In this document: positions 46,623-58,319 of the stretch, in pieces
Layout of the letters: every line of letters starts with the position of its first letter
Position numbering within the stretch: the first letter of the stretch is position 1
From: Boswellia sacra
Lineage: Eukaryota; Streptophyta; Magnoliopsida; Sapindales; Burseraceae
Direction: 5' to 3'
NCBI GenBank assembly: GCA_013180625.2
Contig: SNVD02001148.1
Location: forward strand, 1-64,000
DNA: 64,000 nucleotides
Made by a program: the position numbers and the translations under genes
Notes under the pieces: generated by a model
Seen by the model: only the letters and a program-made list of their open reading frames with translations
Databases searched by the model: none
What the model was told of the DNA's origin: nothing

Positions 46623-47679
46623 ACATGCTCATAGGTAAGAGATAAACTGTTTGGAACAAATTCATTTGAGGTTAGGAAATCTTTAGTGAGTTAACAAAGA
46701 AAAAGGCTTACAAGGGCTCAAAGGGGTAACTAGGGATCAATTTCAGTCAAGGTTGGCTATTAAGGCTCAAACGGTCCAAAGATGGCCTAAATCATTTCCC
46801 CAATGTTGCACAGTCTAGGATTTCGCCTCGAGTGACCAGCAAACAAGTTCTAGAATTCATTGAAATCTGAAGAAACATTTAAATTACATAAACTTTCTCT
46901 AAGTGAACAAATAACTCAGTGATAATAGCTCAATGCTCAATGTTGCATAAGGAATCAAAGGCAAAGCGAAAACCAATAAACATTTCAAGCACACAGATCC
47001 ATGCATCATTTATCATTTTCCAAGAGTTATTCTTATTTCAATCATTATCTTATCATCGACCCACAAAATGCAAGAAAAGAGGTACGTGGCGTTGTTACAC
47101 CTGAGTCAAGATTGTAGATTTTAACAATCCTTAGGACCAGTAGCCCGCAGACTTAAGGTTTCCAGCCTATATACCTTTATTAGAAAGAACAAAACAAGAA
47201 ATAACACACTTCAAACAACAAGAAATAAACAAACTACAGATTTATTTAGAGAGAATGCGTTTCAAGGGTTAAAGAAACCCCATATTCTGCCATTCTCAAC
47301 TCTTTTCCACAATTTTTTTTTTGAATCGAAATTGATAAAGACAAAAACACATAACAACTTCTAAATTACATAAAACTAAACTTCCTCATAAAATAACAAA
47401 GTCCAACAAGCCAGCAAACAAAAACAAGTCAGTTAGAACGGGTCTAAAAAGTTTAGAAGTTAGCCTCCTTATTCAGCCATTATGGATTAAAGAGATCCAA
47501 ACTGCGTTTCAAGAGGACTTACACTTTTTAAGCCACCACTCTAAAAACCAAGATTAGAAAATATTACCTGGGATGAAAGAACAACCTGAAAAAAAAACTC
47601 AAAGAAATGAGATGAAAAATCTCAAATAAACACACTAAAAAGAAAGCAAACAAAAATGAAGCAAAGCAATAGATAGAGA

Positions 47680-47945
47680 TTACAGATGGAGCGTTAAATC
47701 CAGTCTACGCCTTTTATTGCCTTCTCCAAACCAATCTATCCGAGCCGTTGTCGGATCAGGCGAATAGATGAATTCTTGTAGTTTGTCAATTAACTCCCCT
47801 GCAGTTGAAGCTGTAACCAGGATTTGCCTCGCCGACGGTGAGATGAAATTTTTTTCTACAGCTTGATCAAGAAAACAAACCATCAAAAAAGTTATTGACA
47901 TTTAATAAACCAATGGGTTTCCGATGGATGTTTAGCTGTGCCCAA
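47680..47945 (-). pseudogene. LOG-like C-terminal remnant, copy A
   Basis: Retains the last third of the enzyme (FISPSARQILVTASTAGELI to LDLTLHL) with a frameshift near 47885. The N-terminal half including PGGxGTxxE is deleted. The junction near 47950 joins coding sequence to the repeat array across the shared bases GATTTGA, which suggests a microhomology deletion. Full counterpart: 57576-58226. Confidence 0.85.
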
Positions 47946-47959
47946 GAGGTGATTTGACA

Positions 47960-48165
47960 AAATCATCAAAAAATGAGATATGCTTTCGGCGGGATTTGAC
48001 AAAACCTACACACTCTTCTCCCACGTGAAACATGAAAAATGGAGATATACTTTTGGCGGGGTTTGACAAAACTACCACACTTGTCTCCCATGTGAAGCAT
48101 GAAAAGTAAAGATATACTTTCGGCGGGGGTTGACAAAACCTCCACACTTGTCTCCCACGTGCGCT
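47960..48165 (-). promoter_or_regulatory. 67-bp tandem repeats with G-boxes, copy A
   Basis: Three units, each with TTTCGGCGGG-type, TTGACAAAA and TCTCCCACGTG blocks. The G-box CACGTG is at 48022 and 48156 and is mutated to CATGTG at 48089, exactly 67 bp apart. See the array at 58320-58580. Confidence 0.6.
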
Positions 48166-48383
48166 TATATCATGGGGTAGTCATATGGTTTGCTAAAAAG
48201 AAAACTTAAACAAACAAAATCAACAAACAACAACAACACAAAAACAACATTGATAATCAGATCAAACGAAACAAGAAAGAAATAAAATTCGACAACAACT
48301 ACACACATTCAAATATACAAGTAGTTGTGATTGTGGCTCACAACTTCCTCTGGTTTTACGTCCAGTAACGGCTGAAACGCCTT
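48166..48383. other. Spacer between repeat array and Cys-rich ORF, copy A
   Basis: AAC-rich low-complexity sequence; no gene. Confidence 0.5.
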
Positions 48384-48937
48384 CTATGAGTCGGGGATTT
48401 GCTTCCCATCCAGTTTTCTTATAAACTGGCAAACAGGGTCGTTTTTAGTCAGATTCCCTAGACTATAACACTGCAATTCATCACGAAATTGTGTCCATAG
48501 ATTAAGCAATTCACGCTGAACAAGTCCACAAGAATGTGACTCGAGAGTTAACAAAACATTATCCAGCGACTCATTACTCAAACCATTCTTAATAAATGAA
48601 AGTTTATCTTCTCTATTCCTGGACGCAAAACCTAATGAACGACAAGTCTGGTTGCAATTCCATCTAGCACATTTATAACATACTTGTAACCTTTTCGCTC
48701 TTCGCCTCTTGGCGTAGTAGCTTTTCCTAGACCAGGCATGTATTTTGCGAGATTAATGTCCGGCTCACCGGACAATCTCACCTTGGCTTCGATAAGCCAT
48801 CGGATATCCGCAGGCACATTTAGGAGCATCAATGCCCAAAGTCTAGTCATCCGTACTTTATAAATTTTAAACACAGCATTTTGAGGAAGTGAAGGGAAAT
48901 ATTTACGAAGGTTCGATAGAAAGATATCGGCATCCAT
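48384..48937 (-). pseudogene. Cys-rich basic nucleic-acid-binding-like protein, copy A (frameshift)
   Basis: Starts MDADIFLSNLRKYFPSLPQN and has PADIRWLIEAKVRLSGEP. A one-base deletion near 48722 (one C fewer than in copy B) breaks it just before the basic patch. The C-terminal frame resumes as SNESLDNVLLTLESHSCGLV and ends GKQIPDS. Same place and strand as the ORFs at 6035-6583 and 58773-59354. Confidence 0.75.
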
Positions 48938-48959
48938 TGGAGAGAAGAAAAGGAGAGAT

Positions 48960-49605
48960 ATTACCGAAAATGTGATTGAGTATGTTCTTCTCCAAGATAT
49001 GCACGTTTCAAACCTTCGAGCAATGGTTTCAGCTCCCCATTGGATGTTTCCTCAAGCTGTTGCACAAATGAATTCGAAGTATGAAATAATCAAACTAAAC
49101 AAAAGGAAGGAAAAGAAAAGAGCAGAAACGAAACTAAAGACACATAAAAGAGATAACAACACAATAGCAAACAAAAGTCAAAAACAAGTAAAAACAAATA
49201 AAAAACAAATAAGACAGATGGCAAAGAGAGATAAAACCTGATCAATTTGATGGCCTACGAAAGGAATCTCCTCGAGACACAAAAATCGATCATTATTACC
49301 TTATTTTATTTTTCTTTTCTTTTCTTTTATTTATTTTTCAAAAACATTGGGTTGCCTCCCAATAAGCGCTTGGTTTAACGTCCTCAGCCGACGTTGGTTC
49401 CATCATGGGAGGATCCAATTTCGCTGTGCTTCACTAGTGGGCTTGGATCCTTCTTCCAACAAGAAATGGTGCAAGCATATGGCTGGGCCTTGGATGTTAA
49501 GCAATCGTCCACTTAATAGCTGTTTGTGATCTCTAAGTACTCGGACGCGTTCTCTTCTTGTAGTGGTGCAAGGCCCATTTTATTGTAACTGGCGAAGGAT
49601 CTTTG
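48960..49605 (-). pseudogene. Deleted pol stub, copy A
   Basis: Minus-strand ELKPLLEGLKRAYLGEE (about 48990-49055), a segment normally between protease and RT, lies directly before the Cys-rich ORF. The rest is A-rich leader-like sequence and a TTGGGAGGCAACC block near 49350. No RT, RNase H or integrase motif. Confidence 0.55.
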
Positions 49606-50439
49606 TCACCCAAAAACACATGCCCTCAACACTATTGGAAGTAGCTTAAGCTCCAAGGTATTGGCTTTCATTACAGAAGGAAGAAGTTTCTCATTAGATA
49701 AAGGAAATTCAATGTACGAAACATCATACCTGTTTGTGATTATAGCTATAGTCTCATCTAAGCATGCCATAGCTTCCTCCATTTCTTTGGACACTTGTAT
49801 AAACCTTCTTGGTTCTTTAGAATTTTCTGTCCCTATGTGCTCACTAATAGCCATTTCCAATCCATCCTTGCGAGTTAACTCAAAACATTGTTGTGGCAAA
49901 GAATCAATAATGTCAACTGCAAAAACAGAATGCAAGTCACTAGCGTACCTCATTGCCTCGAAAATATTGAAACGGATCACTTTGCCATCAAACTCCATGG
50001 TGAAAGTGCCATCATGAACATTAATCTTGATTCTAGCAGTTTTTAAGAATGGTCTCCCTAAAAGAATCGGTGTTGGATTAGGAGATGTCTCATCCTCTAT
50101 TTTAAGGACATAGAAGTCTGCTGGGAAAACCAATTGATTCACCTGCACAAGCACATCTTCCACAACTTTTTTGGGATACGCATTAAAATGATCAACAAGT
50201 TGAATGGTAATACCAGTTTTCGCAAAAGTTCCAAGATTTAGAGAAGCATAAATAGAATATGGCATGATATTAATAGATGCTCCTAAATCTAACATGGCTC
50301 TTTCAAACTTGGTTTTACAAATGGTGCATGGAGTGGTGACCGTACCTGGATCTTTGCATTTTGGAGGAATTTTTCTTTGTAGAACAGCTAAAACATTTTC
50401 CCCCACACTTACTTTCTCATTTCCTTTTAATTTTCTCAT
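49606..50439 (-). CDS. Aspartic protease region, copy A
   Basis: 277-residue open frame with DLGASINIMPYSIYASL (near residue 51) and PTPILLGRPFLKTA, the retropepsin pattern, ending in the pre-RT linker (NTLELKLLP) where it shifts frame. It is in the same frame as gag (51228-50545) with a single stop between them. Confidence 0.8.
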   Translation of the reverse strand: MRKLKGNEKVSVGENVLAVLQRKIPPKCKDPGTVTTPCTICKTKFERAMLDLGASINIMPYSIYASLNLGTFAKTGITIQLVDHFNAYPKKVVEDVLVQVNQLVFPADFYVLKIEDETSPNPTPILLGRPFLKTARIKINVHDGTFTMEFDGKVIRFNIFEAMRYASDLHSVFAVDIIDSLPQQCFELTRKDGLEMAISEHIGTENSKEPRRFIQVSKEMEEAMACLDETIAIITNRYDVSYIEFPLSNEKLLPSVMKANTLELKLLPIVLRACVFG

Positions 50440-50544
50440 GCTGGTGCATAGCTCCTTGAGACATTTTATATAACGAGGTACTTGCTTGATAGCATCCAGA
50501 AGTGGTATATTTACCTCAATTTTGTGAGAAGTTTCCAGGATTTC

Positions 50545-51385
50545 TTATTCTTGTTCCTCGTTCTTCAATTTTGCTAATCTGTTAGAAAAAGGTGGAGGAG
50601 TAACATAAGAAGGAATAGCAGTTTTAAGACTTACCTTAGAGGATGATGTCTTTTTCATGGCGCAAGTGGTGTCATCTTCTTTATCAGTTTGTGATGCCTT
50701 TGGCAGGACATCTAATTGCTCTCCATTTTGCAAAGTTATCACACAAGCATTCTCTCTTGGATTGATCACCGTTTGAGAAGATAATTTTTCTGAGCCTTGG
50801 CCCTCGAATTTGCTCATGCTAGTAGCCAATTGTCCCATTTGATTTGCCAGGTTTTGGGTACTTGCCCCAGTTTCCTGCTGGAATTGCATTGTGTTAGTGG
50901 CAAGTGCATTAACAATATCCTGGAGTGACATACCTGAGTTTTTTGGAGCTAGTTGTGGTGCTGGTTGTGGCATTGGTGGTGGTTGCATTTGAAATGGTTG
51001 CTGCACTCTAGGTTGATTCAAACCTTGTGGCCGATTTGGTATGCCATTTGGGGCGATTGGTTGATGATTCCAGTAATTAAAATTGGGGTGATCTCCCCAT
51101 CCGGTATTGTAAGTATTAGAGAAGGGATCATACCATTGCCTTGGTTGTCCTGGAAATCCACCTATGGCATTGGCTCGTTCCATATATTCTTCTTGAAAAG
51201 TTGGATACATGTCGATTGGATGCTCCATGGTAGAAAGATTTCTGCATATCTCCTACAGCCATGTTTTCCACAAGAGAAGTTAGCTCAGAAAGTTGTTGTT
51301 CAATGTTCGGAGTGCTTACCTCATTTACGTTCCAATGTAGTTGTGGCTCAAATCGGCTACTGAATTGTTGGAAGTTTACTGCCAT
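50545..51385 (-). pseudogene. Capsid-less gag remnant, copy A
   Basis: Starts MAVNFQQFSSRF (ATG 51385) and passes at once to TPNIEQQLSELTSLVENMAV, which normally lies after the capsid domain. A small deletion near 51240 removes the first cysteines of the zinc knuckle and shifts frame. The rest (EHPIDMYPTFQEE, Pro/Gln-rich stretch, NPRENACVITLQNGEQL) is open to the TAA at 50545-50547, where copy B has a Gln codon. Confidence 0.78.
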
Positions 51386-51475
51386 GTCACCTAAACACAA
51401 ACAATCAGAAAAGAAAAACAAAAAAAAATACGAATCAACAATGAAAACAAAATAAGAAATCGATTAGAAAATCAA

Positions 51476-51493
51476 TCCCCGGCAACGGCGCCA
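51476..51493 (-). other. tRNA-Asp primer-binding site, copy A
   Basis: Eighteen-base match to the tRNA-Asp 3' end, six bases inside LTR B. Confidence 0.88.
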
Positions 51494-51499
51494 AAAACT

Positions 51500-52861
51500 T
51501 GATGCGTTCGAAACTAGCAAGTATACTAGTCGCACAAGTAATAAAGTGAAAAGTAAGATATCGTTCCCACGAGGATTGATTCTAATTGAATTTGTTATTT
51601 CCAGCAACAATTAACTAAATGGGGGGGTTTTGGTGAATGATTAACTAAATGAAATAAGAATGCAAATTAAGAATAACAAAACAGAAGTTAATTTGAATGA
51701 AAGATCAATGAGGGAAATCTGGTTAAGGGATCCTTCTCTACCACAAGATATGGATTTGCGAATTAATCGTAGAATTGTCATCCAATTACAGTATTAAAGT
51801 TATCAACCGTAGATAACAACAAGCTCTGTTATCCCAATCTTTCCTTACTTTGTTGTTAAATAAAACAAGATCTTTATTTAATCTCTATCCATTAAACAAC
51901 CTAGAACAAGCTCTCTAAGTTTAATTCAATAGAAGCATTACGATGAGAAAGATAGGTTGATCTAAGCAATAAGCACACAAGTTCGGATTATTTAACCTAG
52001 GTTGTATTTTCCAATTGCAATCTCTGATCACAATTTTGCTACTAATAATTTGAAATTCATGACAATTACGGATCAAAATTTCTAATCTAGCAATAGACAA
52101 CAACCAGATTATATTCAGTTGGCCACCCCAAATACAATCAGCAAGCAATCATAAGCATTTCTTATACAATCAACTCACAAAAACCATATCAAGGGCTTTG
52201 AAATCACCCTTAACCAATTTAGATTCAGTTACACATGTTAAAAAACGTTGTCAATACAATACAATACAAAAACATTCCAGAAAATGAAAGGGAAGGAAGA
52301 AACTTAGCAAATCCCTTGCAAATCTCATTATATTTGTAGTTCTTCCTCTTTCCAAGCTTTCTTTCTCCTTCAAGAACTCCAAAAGATGAGAGAATTCCAG
52401 AGCTGCAGCCTCCAAGTCGTTTCCCCCTCTTCAAGTTATGAAAATAAAACCCTAAAATGTGTTTAAATACTCTGCTACAGTAACCTGCTACAGTATCCCG
52501 TATTATACATGCTACAGTGATTTGTGGAATTACGTTTCTATACTTCTCACACTGTTTTGATTACAACTTTTGGTACACTGAATGGATTTATAAACCGTAA
52601 ATTTCTCCAGAAAATAGACTTCGAGAGCTTTCCAACGGTATATAATATGTCATCGGGTTCATTGTATAACAATACAATTAAATCCGAGAAGATGGTTGAC
52701 TAGCAGAGGTGAAAATGAAGGGTTTTACTCCATTTTTGTGCAAGTTGCTCCAAAACTCCTACAAATATCAAAACCACACAAAAACATAAAAATACCAAGG
52801 AATATAGCAAAGAAACATGGACGAATTGATATAAAAATGATATATAAATAGACACTTATCA
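51500..52861 (-). repeat. LTR B (5' LTR of copy A)
   Basis: 1362 bp, termini TGATGCG and CTTATCA, near-identical to LTR A by eye. TATA-like TATTTAAA at 52462-52469 (minus). Confidence 0.92.
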
Positions 52862-53882
52862 TTAACCTTAGAGTTAAAATGTCGAGCAACCCTCTCTTGG
52901 TAAGCAGCAACTTTTATACTGGTGAGATCCCTTTCCTGGTTAAGAAGATTCAAGTTGAGTTGAAGGGTTTTATGATTAAGTTTTTCACTATATCCCTCAG
53001 TACGAGGTGATGGAAGACTAATCTCAACAGGAACGATTGCTTCTGAGCCAAATGCTAAGGAGTATGGGGTTGCCCCTGTTGCTGTGTGGGTAGTGGTTTG
53101 GTATGCCCAAAGTACTTGTGGAAGTTCCTCTAGCCATGCACCTTTCCTAGCATCTAATTTAGTCTTGAGCAGGTGTTTAATAGTTTTGTTAACAGCCTCC
53201 ACCTGACCGTTTGCTTGAGGATGAGCTGGAAAGGAAAAGCATAAAGAGATGTTCAACTCCTTACAGAAGTTCTTAAGTTTGAGTTATTGAATTGCTTGCA
53301 ATTGTCTGTAATGATGGTGTAAGGGATACCAAACTTATAGACAATTGACCTCTTTACAAAGTCTGTGGTCTTTTTTTCAGTAATTGATGCGAGAGGTTCA
53401 GCTTCCGCCCACTTAGTGTAGTAATCAATCGCAACAATAGCATATTTAACTTGTCCTTTACCCATTGGAAAAGGTCCAATAAGGTCTAGTCCCCACTGGG
53501 TGAACGGCCATTAGGCCAGCATCGGCGTCATGTTCTGAGGAGCTTTCCTTGAAATATTGGCACATTTTTAGCACTTGTCGCACCTAGCTGAAAATGCCTT
53601 AGCATCATTTTTCATGGTCGGCCAATAGTATCCTTGCCTGATACATTTATAAGCTAGAGATCGACAACCAGAATGGTTACCACATATTCCTTCATGGATT
53701 TCTCTAAGGACATAATTAGCTTCTTCTGGGCGAAGACATTTTAAAAGAGGAAGGCTGAACCCTCTTTTGTAGAGAACTCCATTAACCATAGTGTACCTTG
53801 ATGCTCTCCCCCTTACCTTGATTGCCTCATTTCGGTCGGCTAAAAGTTCCCCTGTCTCTAAGAATTTAATGATAGGGTCCAT
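52862..53882 (-). pseudogene. Tat integrase, N-terminal and core parts
   Basis: The zinc-binding part has HEGICGNHSG and ARCDKC (53570-53690). The core has KYAIVAIDYYTKWAEAEP (first Asp region), PYTIITDNCKQF (second Asp; Cys where Gly is usual) and HPQANGQVEAVNK (catalytic Glu). It continues to ERVARHFNSKVN at the insertion point. A stop follows CDKC at 53568 and a frameshift lies near 53270, so it is inactive. Confidence 0.85.
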
Positions 53883-53899
53883 CCAGCACAGGCTACCGT

Positions 53900-54188
53900 T
53901 TATAGCATTGTTCTTTCTGGGGAAAGTTCATACTTTGATATACTAAAAGGCTCTAGGGTGACCATATGAGAGGCAGTTGGTAGAAGGGGGTCTACCCCTA
54001 AGGCAATTCTTGCTAAACCATCAGCCTTTGAATTCTCCAACCTTAGGACTCTTATGATGTCAAAACCTTTAAAACTACGAAGAAAGAAGTTAACTCTATC
54101 CAAGTAAGTCATCATGGTAGAACCTTTTGCCTGATAGTCTCAGCGGATTTGGTTAACCACTAGTTGGGAATCGCTATGGATAACAATC
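53900..54188 (-). pseudogene. Tat second RNase H, C-terminal half
   Basis: After the insertion point the domain resumes with HSDSQLVVNQI (the third catalytic Asp), broken by one stop before DYQAKG, then MMTYLDRVNFFLRSF and VLRLENSKADGLARIA. The N-terminal half is at 63547-63766. Confidence 0.82.
54184..54188. repeat. TSD CAATC, left copy (partner at 63547-63551)
   Basis: The five bases before LTR C equal the five after LTR D. Confidence 0.9.
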
Positions 54189-55611
54189 TGATGCGTTCGA
54201 AACTAGCAAGTATACTAGTCGCACAAGTAATAAAGTGATGAGTAAGATATCATTCCCACGAGGATTGATTCTAATTGAATTTGTTATTTGAAAGCAACAA
54301 TAAACTAAATGAGGGGGGTTTTGTTGATTGATTAACTTGATGAAATATTAATGCAAGTAAAGAATAACACAATGCAAATTAAAACAGATTGAAAAATCAA
54401 TGAGAGAAACCTGGTTAAGGGATCCTTCTCTACCACAAGATATGGATTTGCGAATTAATTATAGAATTGTCATCCAATTATACCATTGAAATTATCAACC
54501 GTAGATAACAACAAGCTCGTTATCCCAATCTTTCCTTACTTTGTTGTTAAACAAAACAGGCTCTTTATTTAATCTCTATCCATTAAACAACCTAGAACAA
54601 GCTCTCTAATTTTAATTCAATGGATGCATTACGATAAGAAAGATAGGTTGATCTAAGCAATAAACACACAAGCTCGGATTATTTAACGTAGGTTGTATTC
54701 TCCAATTGCAATCTCTGATCACAATTTTGCTACTAAGGATTAGAAATTCAAGACAATTACGATCAAGATTTCTAGTCTAGCAATAGACAACAACCAGATT
54801 ATATTCAGTTGGCCATTTGAAATACAATCCAGCAAGCAATCATAAGCATTAGATATAGAAAAATACAAGCAAATTCAATTAGAGAATTGGATAACAACTT
54901 CTTGCACAATCAACTTACAAAAACCATATCAGGGGCTTTGAAATCACCTCAACCAATTCAGATTCAGTTACACATGTTTAAGAACGTGGTAAATACAATA
55001 CAACATGGAGACATTCCCGAAAATGAAAGGGAATGGAAAAACTTAGCAAATTTGATGTAATTCTCTTTGGATTGTAGTTCTTCCTCTTTCCAAGCCTCCT
55101 TTCTCCTTCAAGAACTCCAGGAGATGAAAGAATTCCAGAGCTGCAGCCTCCACCACGTTCTCCCCTCTTCAAGTTATGAAAATAAAACCCTAAAATGTGT
55201 TTAAATACTCTGCTACAGTAACCTGCTACAATGTCCCGTATTATACCTGTCTCTTATACACATCTAGATGTGTATAAGAGACAGTTTCTATACACTCACA
55301 CTGTTTTGATTACAACTTTTGGTACACTGAATGGATTTATAAACCGTAAATTTCTCCAGAAAATAGACTTCGAGAGCTTTCCAACGGTATATAACATGTC
55401 ATCGGGTTCATAGTATATCAATACAATTAAATCCGAGAAGATCACTGACTAGCAGAGGTGAAAATGAATGGTTTTACTCTATTTTTGTGCAAGTTGCTCC
55501 AAAACTCCTACAAACATCAAAACCACACAAAAACATAAAAATACCAAGGAATATAGCAAAGAAACATGGACGAATTGATATGAAAAATGATATATAAATA
55601 GACACTTATCA
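54189..55611 (-). repeat. LTR C (3' LTR of copy B)
   Basis: 1423 bp as read, including a 38-bp adapter palindrome that replaces about 26 bp seen in LTR D. Termini TGATGCG and CTTATCA. Confidence 0.92.
55247..55284. other. Nextera/Tn5 mosaic-end palindrome in LTR C (probable artefact)
   Basis: Same back-to-back 19-bp mosaic ends as at 46585-46622. The short frame across it reads VSYTHLDVYKRQ, a well-known contamination peptide of adapter origin. Confidence 0.97.
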
Positions 55612-55630
55612 AATTCCCCCACACTTAGAC
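55612..55630 (-). other. Polypurine tract of copy B
   Basis: Same as 45673-45691, directly beside LTR C. Confidence 0.85.
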
Positions 55631-57575
55631 TTTGCTAGTCCTCGAGCAACTATGACAATGTGAAATAAAACTAAACCGAAATAGAATCAACAAAAAATTA
55701 AAGCACACAAATGCTTCATCTTGCAAATAGGCCTCAAAGATTGTACTTAATTATAACCCAAGGAAAACTTCAAAATAATGCACTTGATCAAGAATTTCAT
55801 CTCAAGGATTAGTTTCGTTTCACTTCAATTCCTCAAGTGTATGTGTGTAGAGCCATTCTCACATAATCACTTGTAACCCGGATGTGTTTATGCATAAAAA
55901 TGAATCATATTTAATATTGAAGATGTGTGTATAAATGAACTCCATAGGCCTGCTTTTCAAGTCACTCTCCACTACTGTAGACATGCACAACACCCAGGAT
56001 CAAGTAGGACTTTATTAAGCTTGTAACGTTTGGCTTGGGTGAAGGTATGATAAAGGATAATAATTTGGCTCAAATCACCCACAAACACATAAATCATTCA
56101 AGACTATGTAGAGATCAAACCTATAACACAACTTCATTTCAATTCACCAGGTTACTCCCCCAAACTTATTTAGAACACTCAATCTTTTTTTTTTGTCGAA
56201 AACAAAAGAAAACTACACCCCCACACTTTGTTGTTTCATTCTTTTTAAGAACAATTAAGGGTATAGATCTCTTATTCTTCTTCTTTTTTTCTTTTTTTTT
56301 CTTCTTTTTTTTTTATTACACTTCCCCTCCCCCACACTTAAACAACACATTGTTCTCAATGTGTAAGTACGTGGACGATAAGTACAGATTGGTTTTTTTT
56401 TCTGTTTTTCTTTTTTTTTTTTAAACACAATAGAACTCACTTGCATTGCTCATGACACAGCCCAACCTCCTCTAACTTCCCAAAACTAAACATAGCTCAA
56501 AATTTAAGTGTAAAGGATCTACATGCCGTAGGTAAGGGATAAACTGTTTGGAATAAATTCATTTGAGGTTAGGAAATCTTTTAGTGAGTTAACAAAGAAA
56601 AAAGGCTTACAAAGGCTCAAAGGGGTAACTAGGGATCAATTTCAGTCAAGGTTGGCTATTAAGGCTCAAACGGTTCAAAGATGCCCTAAATCATTTCCCC
56701 AATGTTGCACAGTCTAGGATTTCGCCTCGAGTGACCATCAAACAAGTTCTAGAACTCATTGAAATTTGAAGAAACATTTAAATTACATAAACTTTCTCTA
56801 AGTGAATAAATAACTCAGTGATAATAGCTTAGTGCTCAATGTTGCACAAGGAATCAAAGGCAAAGCAAAAACCAATAAACATTTCAAGTACACAGATCCA
56901 TGCATCATTTATCATTTTCCAAGAGTTATTCTTAATTCAATCATTTTCTTATCATTGACCCACAAAATGTAAGAAAAGAGGTACGTGACATTGTTACACC
57001 TGAGTCAAGATTGTATATTTCAACAATCCTTAGGACCAGTAGTCCGCAGACTTAAGTTTTCCAGCCTATATACCTTTATTATGAAAGAACAAAACAAGAA
57101 ACAAGACACTTCAAACACATGAAATAAACAAACTACAGACTTATTTAGAGAGAATGCGTTTCAAGGGTTCAAGAAAACCCCATATTCTGCCATTCTCAGG
57201 TTTTTCCACAATTGTTTTTTTTTTTAAATCAAAACTGATAAAGATAAAACACATAACAACTCTAAATTACGCAAAACTAAACTCACTCATAAAATAACAA
57301 AGTTCAACAAGTCAGCAAACAAAAACCAGTTAGTTAGAATGGGTCTAAAAAGTTTAGAAGTTAGCCTCCTTATTCAGCCATTATGGATTGAAGAGATCCA
57401 GAATGCGTTTCAAGAGAACTTGAACTTTTTAAGCCCTCTAAAAACCGAGATTAGAAAATATTACCTGGGACGAAAGAAATAACCTGAAAAAGCTCAAAAG
57501 AAACGACATGAAAAATCTCAAATAAACACCCTAAAAAGAAAGCAAACAAAAACGAAGCAAACCAGCAAATAGAGA
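55631..57575. other. Non-coding 3' region of copy B
   Basis: Parallel to 45692-47679 with the same poly-T tracts and hairpin. No gene. Confidence 0.6.
56345..56364 (-). other. Conserved hairpin, copy B
   Basis: ACACATTG pairs with CAATGTGT; loop AGAA on the minus strand (AGGA in the other two copies). Confidence 0.5.
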
Positions 57576-58226
57576 TTACAGATGGAGGGTTAAATCCAGT
57601 TGACGCCTTTTGTTGCTTTCTCCAAACCAATCTATCCGAGCTGTTGTTGGATCAGGCGAATAGACGAATTCTTGTAGTTTGTCGATTAACTCCCGTGCAG
57701 TTGAAGCTGTAACCAGGATTTGCCTCGTCGACGGTGAGATGAAATTTTTTTCTACACCTTGATCAAGAAAAGACAACAAACCATCAAAAAAGTTATTGAC
57801 ATTTAACAAACTAATAGGTTTTTTATGGATGTTTAGCTGTGCCCAAGAGGTGATTTGAAATATCTCCTCTAATGTGCCATAACCACCGGGTAAAGCTATA
57901 AATGCATCGGACTTAACAACCATATGTGCAATACGCTCATGCATGCTAGAGACTTGTAACTCTTCCCCGATTGTGTTGCCTACGATATCTCATACAGCTA
58001 AAGGTTTGGGGATAATGCCAAGAACTTTGCTCCCGCCTAGGGTTACAGCTGTTGACACACACCCCATTAACCCAAGACTACCCCCTCCATAAATCAAATG
58101 AATACCCCTCGCAGCTAATGTCCTACCAAGATCAAGAGCTGTTGTGGTAAACTCTCCATCTTTACCAAATTACGATCTGCAAAATATGCATATATTGCGG
58201 AATCGCCGAATTGGTGTTTTCTCCAT
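57576..58226 (-). pseudogene. LOG-like gene, copy B (two stop codons)
   Basis: Same length as 5070-5720 (217 codons) and intronless. ATG at 58224-58226. CIFCR replaces the CVFCG motif, with TAA at 58170-58172 straight after. YGGGSLGLMG is intact. TGA at 57990-57992 splits the middle. The 3' part is open: SMHERIAHM (Arg kept, Lys replaced by Ile), PGGYGTLEE, WAQLNIHKKP and a basic end NKRRQLDLTLHL. Its divergence from 5070-5720 is much greater than between copies A and B, so the gene has been in this retroelement group for a long time. Confidence 0.85.
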
Positions 58227-58280
58227 TTCTACAAGTGCTCTAATCTTGTTATGGAATGACATATGAAAATATGCAGAATG

Positions 58281-58289
58281 TATATATAG
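58281..58289 (-). promoter_or_regulatory. TATA box upstream of LOG-like gene, copy B
   Basis: Minus-strand CTATATATA, 55 bp before the ATG, between the G-box array and the gene. Confidence 0.5.
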
Positions 58290-58319
58290 ACACATGTAAA
58301 ACTCTCAAATTTTGACACA

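Larger units (their letters stand above)
45692..47679. other. Non-coding 3' region of copy A
   Basis: No credible ORF. It closely parallels 55631-57575. It contains poly-T/C tracts (46330-46400, 46480-46510), the hairpin at 46432-46451 and the adapter palindrome at 46585-46622. Confidence 0.6.
44323..52861 (-). mobile_element. Non-autonomous Athila-derived element, copy A (with nucleic-acid-binding-like and LOG remnants)
   Basis: 8539 bp with LTRs 44323-45672 and 51500-52861, tRNA-Asp primer site, PPT and TSD TTAAC. Inside, in element order: gag lacking the capsid domain, protease, a short pol stub, the Cys-rich ORF, a 67-bp repeat array, a truncated LOG-like ORF and a ~2-kb non-coding segment. 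RT, RNase H and integrase are absent. It interrupts Tat integrase. Confidence 0.9.

Noticed and set aside
47932..48147. ORF with repeated FTWETSVV-type units (also at 58249-58556)
   Set aside because: Translation of the 67-bp repeats, which look regulatory rather than coding.
55231..55413. Small ORF with VSYTHLDVYKRQ
   Set aside because: Encoded by the adapter palindrome.
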